Shown: one piece after another, positions 56,201-64,000 of the stretch
Position numbering within the stretch: position 1 is the stretch's first letter
Layout of the letters: the number at the start of each line of letters is the position of its first letter
Assembly: GCA_947561715.1 (NCBI GenBank)
Contig: OX387205.1
Span: 7,693,001-7,757,000, forward strand
Origin: Ascidia mentula
Lineage: Eukaryota > Chordata > Ascidiacea > Phlebobranchia > Ascidiidae
Reading direction: 5' to 3'
DNA: 64,000 nucleotides
Position numbers and translations under genes: made by a program
Notes under the pieces: generated by a model
What the model was told of the DNA's origin: nothing
Database searches by the model: none
What the model saw: only the letters and a program-made list of their open reading frames with translations

Positions 56201-59200
56201 TATTAAATACCTGAATCACATCTTTGTGATGAGATGATAAAAGTGGATCTCGTAATACTCGCATTAAAGTTGATATCGCAACAGCAGGGTAAAACTCTTC
56301 AGAGGCAGTTCCAATGGAAATCAACATGTCACTAACATTAAATTCTGCAAAAGTGTGATGCCTTTTCATAATCATTTGTAATCACTGCTAAAATATAATA
56401 TGCCAATTATGTACCTGGATCCTTTTTTATCCTTCTTTCATTTGCAGCAATTGAGCCATCTTCCACACTTCCCAAATTCATTTTGTGTTTATATGGATCA
56501 AGAGTCCCAATTAAACCCAAAACTTTCATAACCTAATAAAAAACTAATTACAATATGAAATTTAATAAATTCCACAGAAAAGTGCCAACCTCTTTTCGAA
56601 ACATCAGGCTAGGTTCACTTTTTAGAAATGCAAGAAGTATGTTAAGCAAATGGGGATATTTGTAATAAGGCTTTACAACATATCCTGTGCTTTCCACCAC
56701 TTTGCCCAATGTGATCAAAGCAACCTGAGAATTTTTGTTGTAATGATTGAAGTAAGTATTTCACATAAATTGTGAAACCTTACCTCACGTTTGGCAAAGC
56801 ATGTCATAGCTTGCAGCATTGATAAAATGATTGGCGTTAGTTGATCAATTACACCAAGAACTTCAGAACCACCAACTTCAGATAAATCCCCAATTGCTTT
56901 CATGATACCAACAGAAACAGATGCAGTTTGTTCATCATCTTGCAGTTTGGAAATAAGTGTCTAAATGTTCATAATTTATTCATTATTTCAGAAATCTGAA
57001 AATTAACACTAAATTTCACCTTTATAGTTGGAACAACATATGCTTTCATTACACTAGGTGCATTTCGAGCTAAGTGACCAATCAACCTAGCTGCTTGCAA
57101 CTTATTCCGACCAATTCCACTATGTTCCAGCTCAGCAACAAGCTAAATAACACAAGACATAGTATGGATGCCATCCAACATAAGGAACATTGTTCTTACT
57201 TGAATGAGTGTTTTTCGTAGCATTGGCATTACATAGGCTGGATTTAGTTCAGAAAGCCTCCCGATAGTTTGAATTGCTTGCTCCTGAACTTCAAATGCTT
57301 CGTCATGCAAGGCCACAAATAATATGTTCAGATTTTCAGACTGAAAATTAAATGTGGTTGTTCAACATGAAGAGTAGACTATATAGCTAATATGAGTAGT
57401 GCTTAGCAATAGCAGCGGTGTATGTGGATACCATCTTAACCATACAAAAAATAACCACAACAATTAATATTATCATACCAAAATTGAGTAACTGTCAAAT
57501 CTTTTATCGAGCATCACAAGCACTTGTAAGCGAACTTGCTTTTCTGCAAAAAAAACAAACAACACACCCATTTAATTGTACTGTAAGTTTTTATACAACT
57601 GTAAAAATATATTACAAACCTGTGTCACATAAAGCAAGATTTAGCACACTTCCAATGATTTTGGCAAGTTTTGGAGACAAAACAGGATACACCTAACAAC
57701 AAGCACCCTTAAAATCATAGAAAACAATAAGATTTGATATGATCTTACAGTGGTTTGATTGGCAGATGTGCACGGTGCAGGAATGGCTGGTCTCATGAGT
57801 GCTACTATGGTGGCAATTGCATTTAAACGAACTTCTCTGTTTTCGTGGCACAAATACTTTGCTGTTGAGCATTCCACACAAAATTCCATAAAAGGTGAAG
57901 GGGGTGTTTTTAATTTGCGAGGTTGATTGACATAAAATTTAAAGGTTGCAAGAGTTTGCAATGCAAGAATGATCGTTGAAACATCACTACTATCAACACT
58001 TGGGGAACCTAAAATTTAAAAGAAGTTTTAAAACAGAGAAAATGCCCAACCACAAACATCCTACTGTTTTGATCTCCAGAAGAAAGATTTTTTGGCAACA
58101 AAATGGAGGAAAGAGTTTTGACCACACCTTCTTTAATAGTCTGCCTTAATGATGGAGCCTTTATATTCAATTCATGCAATGCTTGCATAAGGGTTGCACT
58201 AAAAAGCAAACATAATGGATATAAGTAAAACTTTTCACAGTAGAACAGTGGTGTTAATAGTTGGTTTAAGGTACAGAGAGTACCTTACATTTCAATAAAA
58301 TTACTATGTGTTTGCAAAATCTCAATGTATTAAACCTCCAATCTAATAGAACTGAATATCACTCACTTCAAACCCACATTAAACATGGACTGAAGCAATT
58401 CATTGTGAATGAAATTTATTGTTTCTTGTGAACCAGATCTTGCCAACATTGCAACACATCCAAACACAGCGGGTTCAACTGTGAAATTTCTTTGACGTCT
58501 GTGTAGTTAAATATTGGGTTATAAAACAACAAATACATTTTTAAATTGACAGTTTTGTCCAGGGTTCATGATCTAGCTAACACAAAAGTAAAATTAAAAC
58601 TGCTATAAAAATTTGAGAAAACCACACTTTTAAAACTATACCAAGAGAAGATTTGAAATTAACTGTATGGACTTTTAAAATACTTATTTTAAACACACAT
58701 ACTTGGCATTTGGCTCTTTAGGTGGTAAATGATGTTTGATGTGTTCAAAGATCTTTGAGATGTATTGGGTGATTGCACTACCTGTTGCTACTGCTATTAA
58801 ACCAATAGAATAAAAAGATGCAGATCGATCTCTTTCCTGCAAATTGAAAGATATTAAAATAAATATAATTACTTCCGATTAAGTTGGCTAATTTGAACAA
58901 TTTTTTGGACTTGGTTAATGTTTCTTATTACTCACTTTTCTTAAACAGGAGAACAAAAACATCATTGCATCATTTAAATAGGAAACTGAAAATTTTTCAG
59001 TATCAAATGCAGCAAGCCTTGGGAGCAGAGACATTATTGAGTGTTGGATTAAAACATTTCTTGATGTTCGATGAGTTAAAACAAACTTACAAATCTGAAA
59101 ACAACCGTCTTTAAACCTTTTAACATACCAACACTCTACACAATCATACATCATCAAACTTTTCTGCAATCAAATCACAACAGCTTGGGCTTTTGTTTGG

Positions 59201-61207
59201 GGCAAGTGCTTGATTATATTCATTACTAGTAAGAGGTGGAGGTAGAAGTGCTAAAAAACAAAAACAGTTTGACCAACTGATATGATTATTAAATTTAACT
59301 TCAAACAATTCAGTGGATAAACGAAATTCAGTTTATGCAAACAAATCATACATTGTGTTTTGGTTGAAGGTGAATACAGCCCAGACATCTTGGAGCTTTT
59401 CCCATTTCTTGAACTTTTACTCTATACAAAAAAAGAAATCTAAATTAAAAAACTTTTGTAAACTATTTCAAATAAACATTTACCTTTTCAAATAACAGTG
59501 AACTATTTTGTCGAGATTGGTAACTTGATGATGTATCAACACCGAAATCATCTAACAATATTGACGTAAATTTAGATTACAAGCCATTTGTCCATATCTG
59601 TATTTTTATTTATAAATGACCTGCATAACTACATATCTGAAACAGTTCAAGTAAAATCATGAGTGAAGAATGAACTCTCTCATCTCGAAATTTTTCATGA
59701 ATTGTTGAATCACTAATTGCAATAGCTTCATCGTAGCATTTCTGCGAAGTAATTTTAATTTGATAGTTATTACAATCAAAAGTCAGTAAATTCTCTGTAT
59801 TGTGTTGAACCAAACACATTTCTCATATTTAACTTGATATTACAAATCTAATATTTGAGTTAATAATACCTTGTACCACACTGGTTTGTGTTTGGCATCT
59901 TTCACTTCACGTTGTACAACTAAGTATAAAGCTGCTTTCAGAGCTTCTATTGCACATTCCCTTACAGCTTGCTGAAACAGTATTTGCATGTAAAAGGGCA
60001 GTTTGCAAACATATAAGTGCAGTAAAATTTTAACCAACCTTTGTGTCATGCACAGCAAAAAAAATGTTATCAAAAAAAGACTGAATTTGTTGATAGAAAA
60101 TTGTTGGTGAACTGAAAGCCATCTCTCGCAAAACTAAAACCTTAAAAAAATAAACATAGTATTGGTATTTTATGACTGCAATACAGTTCTAAATTTTTCT
60201 TTATCATAGTAATACTCCACTATGTGACTAATGAGAACATGTTTGATGATTGACAGAGCTTTAAAAGAAACCATCCACACAAATACATAAATAATATAAA
60301 AAGCATTGACTATAAGGCATTTTCCAAACAATAATTATCCTTAAATTTGGGCAGTAACATAGCACCATATGCAGTAAAAAAATTACTGCAGCATGTCTTT
60401 TTCCCTCTGTTTTCTCTGTACCAAGCCATTCAATAGAACGTCTAACTTGAAAGTCAATGTACTCAGTTCTGTGTGTTCCACTACAAGCTGCCATTCTGCC
60501 CATCGCTTGGGCAGCAACTTCCATAACCCCTTTAAAATTCATACAACTGATTATAGAATTTTCAAACAATTTATGACTATCAGTCCTACAACGAGATACG
60601 ACTATCAATTAGATGTTAAGATACATGTTATTTTTGTGCATTGTTAAGCATTGTTACGCTACATAATACTTGCCAACATCTGAAGATGGAAACAGATTTC
60701 TCAGTAAGTTGTAGAAGCGAAGCAATTGAACTTGACTGACTTCATCAACTTCAACTTGACTTACTAAAAACAAATTTGAAGTTATGTATAGTAAGGGCAT
60801 TTTTTATATATGGAAACCTGAATATGATCATAGTTCAAAATCATGATATTACTAAGCACCTACATTACCAAAATTATTGTCATCAACAAAACCATTGACA
60901 CAATAAATGTTTCTAATCTTACCGATTCCTAAAATTCCTCCCTTTTTATCATTGTTGTCGGAGCTTGCAATCATCTCATATATATTGGCATTTAAGTCAT
61001 TCATAAACTGGGTTGACTGATCAGCAGACAACTCCTGCACTTCTAAAATATATGATAAACATTTACCATAAAAACTGTTGATTAATAAATAATATCAATG
61101 GACAAACCTGTGTTTATGTAATGCTGAAGAGCAATTGCTGCAGAAAATCGTGTATCCTCATTTCGGCTTTTTAAGGCTTGGATAAAATGCTGCACTGTTA
61201 AATCCAT
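47223..61207 (-). CDS. MTOR: Serine/threonine kinase mTOR, complete gene
   Basis: Catalytic subunit of TORC1 and TORC2, the nutrient and growth kinase. Spread over about 14 kb in several dozen short-intron exons. It begins [20 protein letters not shown] (61207-61148), matching the N-terminal HEAT block, and runs through HEAT repeats (to about 54500), FAT domain (about 54450-50400), FRB (about 50020-49565), kinase (about 49340-47700) and FATC. The FRB keeps the rapamycin-contact Ser and Phe ([10 protein letters not shown]) and Trp ([10 protein letters not shown]). The kinase has [14 protein letters not shown], catalytic [13 protein letters not shown] and metal-binding HIDFGDCFE (exon 48190-48035). 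Kinase exons include 48633-48486, 48424-48302 and 48190-48035. FATC: exon 47557-47474 (VRDKLTG), exon 47410-47308 ([18 protein letters not shown]), and terminal exon 47238-47223 coding only the final CPFW and stop. The variable linker before FATC (about 47703-47600) has ambiguous splice limits. The intron after 47474 appears to start with GC. Confidence 0.95.
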
Positions 61208-61712
61208 GATGAATAGAACCAACCAAAGGCTCTCAGGTTAAGGTTACATAATATACCATCAAAACGAGTAATGAGACAAGCTAAACATACAAAACGCATA
61301 CGCATTGCAGCTTGCAAAGTGCAATTGTACACTAGACCCCGAATGAGTATTACATTTTTTGATCAAAACAAGGATTTTTCACCACGTTATTGACGGGTCT
61401 TGCATTCACGCAAAAATATGTGAGGAAATTATGCACGATGAACCCATAGAGTTCCGCATGAATGGTTCTGTCTCGACGTCGTGTGTTCGTCATAAATATG
61501 AAGCGCTATTTTGAAAAAAAACATAGCTTGTTTCACAACGGCATTAGCGCGCAATTTTTAAAAAAAATTGCTGCAAAAAAGCCAAGTTGCCTACAAGAAA
61601 ACTCAACTTCGTCGCATTTACCGAGAAACACTGCAAAATATTTCACTGTAATTCTGGTTCACAAATATTTTTCCTTGCACGACCGGGAGGCCACCAACGT
61701 GAACTGCAACCT

Positions 61713-61899
61713 GTCGCAACCAATCACCTCCCAATGCGACTGGCTGCGATCCTACAGCTTGTGAAGACATCACCGTTACATGGGCGCCTGATTGATAACG
61801 TTTATAGTTTTGTCGGTGCCAATGCTATGCTATTTCTTTTGTGTATTGTTCATCTGCGTAGTTGCTTCTTTTTGCCAAATATATACATGATTTAATTTG
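61713..61899 (+). repeat. Dispersed repeat, copy A
   Basis: Starts GTCGCAACC and aligns along its length with 62372-62579 on the same strand, about three-quarters identical by eye. Shared blocks include TGTTCATCTGCGTAGTTGCT near the 3' end. No coding motif; family unknown. Confidence 0.6.
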
Positions 61900-62371
61900 A
61901 TCAGCGATATGTCATTTTACAAAGCCTATTGCGTATTTGGGCAACAGCACATGTACCTGTTGTACGATTACGCTGTGTAAAAGATAACTACAATTTATTG
62001 ATAAGTGAAAACATTTGATTGTTCTTGCTTTTTCGAACGATATACCTATCAGCGAGAAATTGAAAAAACAACGAGAAAAAAGTGTTGTGTGTAACCAGAT
62101 GCACTGACCAAATAAAAAGTTTATCCGGCGTGAAAAAACAAAACAAGTTTCTTTGCAACTATTATTTCAACACTCCCCCCAAAAAATTTACGTGTTATTT
62201 CATCCTCGTTATCCTTATTTGAATATGATCAGATTTGATTTAGAAATATGCACAATTAAACAACAAACTACACAGCAAGCAATGCGTGGCACAAATCCAA
62301 GTGATGATTACGCAGCCTTGAGAGAGCTGCAACTTCATACACGTGCTGTTTGTCAACACAGGTCAAACTGT

Positions 62372-62579
62372 GTCGCAACCCATCAACTCCCAGTGTGACA
62401 GGCTGGGATCCTACGGCAGACGGTGAATCTATGTGAGGAGATCACCTTAAACATATATAGGCACCTGACTTGATAAACTTTATGGTTTTATCGGTGCACA
62501 TGTCATTTTATTTCTGTCGTATGCTATACTGTTCATCTGCGTAGTTGCTTTTTGCACAAAATATATTTGGTTTGATTTG
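62372..62579 (+). repeat. Dispersed repeat, copy B
   Basis: Second copy of the repeat at 61713-61899. It starts GTCGCAACCCATCAACTCCC and shares the CATCTGCGTAGTTGCTT block. Divergence between the copies argues for separate old insertions or an old local duplication. Confidence 0.6.
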
Positions 62580-62773
62580 TGTTTTGAAGCGCACTGGTGT
62601 GCCCTGAATAGAATCAGCGGTGTTCCGCGAAATTTTTACCAATTTTTGTGAAAAAAATGTCATGTGAAAACACACATTTTACAAGCGCTTGTGCCACTGC
62701 AATTAATAACGCAATTGTTTAAGCTTGAACAAAGAATACCTGGCATAAAGACTCTATTTTTCATTTATAAATA

Positions 62774-63111
62774 GTGAAGTACGATGTTCCAATCTATTTG
62801 CTGCAAAACGGAAAATACTACTACTACACCGGGTCACAAAGTTTTTTCCAAACTTGATCCGCAAATAAGTATGTGTAAAACAGAAATCTGTGCGAATTTT
62901 AATGATTAGGCGTGAACAGGGCCACCGCCTGTTATTTTTGTTCATAAATTTGAGTTCAAATACTACACGAAATCGTAGCGTTAATATTCGCACAGATTTC
63001 TATGTTACATAGGCTTTATATGTATGCGGATCAAGTTTGGAAAAAACTTTGTGACCCGGTGTAGTAGTATTTTCCGTTTTGCAGCAAATAGATTGGAACA
63101 TCGTACTTCAC
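62774..63111. mobile_element. Foldback / MITE-like element with near-identical 87-90 base inverted arms
   Basis: Left arm 62774-62863 (starting GTGAAGTACGATGTTCC) and right arm 63025-63111 are exact reverse complements, apart from one extra three-base unit (TAC, part of a short TAC run) in the left arm. The central 160 bases continue with weaker inverted similarity (for example ACAGAAATCTGTGCGAAT at 62879-62896 against 62982-63000). There is no coding frame of note. Near-identity of the arms suggests a recent insertion or gene conversion between the arms. Confidence 0.8.
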
Positions 63112-63365
63112 TCAAATGGTTTAACACTGACCTCTTAGTTGCCTAAAACAGTTGTGACACAGTACGAACTGTTGAAGTTTAGAAAAAATTATGCTAACAT
63201 TTCTAATTCTACGGTGTCCTGTTTGCCACCTGCTGTTAAAGATCACAGTTGTGTTTAAACTTTAGTTTTGCACATGGTGACAATTTAGAAAGTGTACAAA
63301 TTGTTTGCAGCAATGATAGGAAAATGAGGTAGAACTGATTCTTTGTTATATATACCTTACACAAA

Positions 63366-64000
63366 ATGTCTTTGGAACATCGTTGTCCAGTGGTGCTACT
63401 TTGTTGTGGTTCATTCAACCCCATAACAAATGGACACACTAAAATGTTTGGTGAGAAAATACAGAAACTCCTAAAAAATGTTGTTGTGATTGCATTAGTA
63501 ATTTCATTTTTACATATAATGGTAAATTTATTTTTGCTATTTATTGAACAGAAAGCATTAGTTGTATTGCTTAGTTTATAAATATTTTAAGTATTGTGAA
63601 ATTTATGTGTATATTAATAGCATAATACATGGAGTGTCAAATAATTGGCAATATAATTAAAACAGGTCAAATACTGAGTTGGTTGTGTTAAAAGTTTTGC
63701 CTTGTCACCTTTTAACTTATGTGATTCCAATTTTAATTCTTTGATTATGTGCAGAAATTGCAAGAAACTTCTTGGAGCGAACTGGTAATCATATTGTAAT
63801 AAGTGGAATAATTTCCCCTTGTCATGATTCACATCCAATGGCTATTGGATCATCATCAACAGATCGCATTGCCATGTGTAGCATGGCACTTAAAAAGCAT
63901 TTATGGCTAAGGTAACTTTGTCACATTGCTCTACAACAGTTTCTGTTGTTTTAATTTGTATTGGTTTATAGTTTGTATATATGTATCTATAAACATTCGT
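63366..64000 (+). CDS. Nicotinamide mononucleotide adenylyltransferase (NMNAT), 5' part only
   Basis: Enzyme joining NMN and ATP to make NAD. Two exons are inside the window: 63366-63450 and 63755-63911; a third lies beyond the end, since a GT donor follows at 63912. The joined start reads MSLEHRCPVVLLCCGSFNPI, then TNGHTKMFEIARNFLE. This contains the nucleotidyltransferase motif GSFNPxTxxH that binds ATP. GIISPCHDSH follows, as in animal NMNATs, where the segment helps shape the active site. The exon junction (G then AA ATT GCA) keeps the conserved F-E-x-A-R/K order. Which vertebrate paralogue (NMNAT1, 2 or 3) it corresponds to cannot be told from 80 residues. It is divergent to mTOR. Confidence 0.9.

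Larger units (their letters stand above)
61208..63365. other. Divergent gap between mTOR and NMNAT starts, repeat-rich
   Basis: About 2.2 kb holding the promoters of both genes. It contains two diverged copies of a roughly 190-210 base repeat (61713-61899 and 62372-62579) and a foldback element (62774-63111). The frames at 61462-61895 and 62153-62398 run through these repeats and show no protein motif. Confidence 0.5.

Overview
This is an AT-rich stretch of an animal nuclear genome. Nine complete genes and one partial gene are broken by GT-AG introns that are mostly short (about 60 to 900 bases). The proteins are closest in layout to deuterostome orthologues: a GM130 with its C-terminal PDZ ligand, mTOR, TBCD, MTMR14 and ATP13A1. 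Compact introns and short intergenic gaps in an AT-rich background suggest an invertebrate chordate, most likely an ascidian tunicate of the Ciona type. That assignment is inference; the window holds no species marker.

Layout: (1) 964-6140 and 8099-11983, + strand, two tandem cGMP-dependent protein kinase genes with the same exon structure from the cyclic-nucleotide domains to the stop. (2) 12373-13337, a small non-autonomous DNA-transposon-like element with inverted ends. (3) 13736-20195, +, ATP13A1, the ER P5A ATPase. (4) 20683-23365, -, an SLC16 monocarboxylate-type transporter, convergent with ATP13A1. (5) 25494-28778, +, a Spinster-like MFS transporter with two alternative copies of one exon. 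(6) 29599-36412, -, Golgi tether GM130 (GOLGA2). (7) 37473-39812, +, MTMR14, intronless. (8) 41887-45426, -, tubulin chaperone TBCD, intronless. (9) 47223-61207, -, mTOR, complete from first HEAT repeats to FATC. (10) 63366-window end, +, the first two exons of an NMNAT.

Most of the window is ordinary housekeeping and signalling genes; there is no operon, CRISPR array or other prokaryote-type system. The most unusual points are the duplicated, same-phase exon pair in the MFS gene; a lost cGMP-selectivity residue in one PKG paralogue; two introns that appear to use GC-AG ends; a 60-base in-frame intron in the SLC16 gene; a 16-base terminal coding exon in mTOR; two neighbouring intronless genes; and several foldback or inverted-repeat elements in the gaps. 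Exon limits were read by eye from splice sites, reading phase and protein similarity, with no transcript data.
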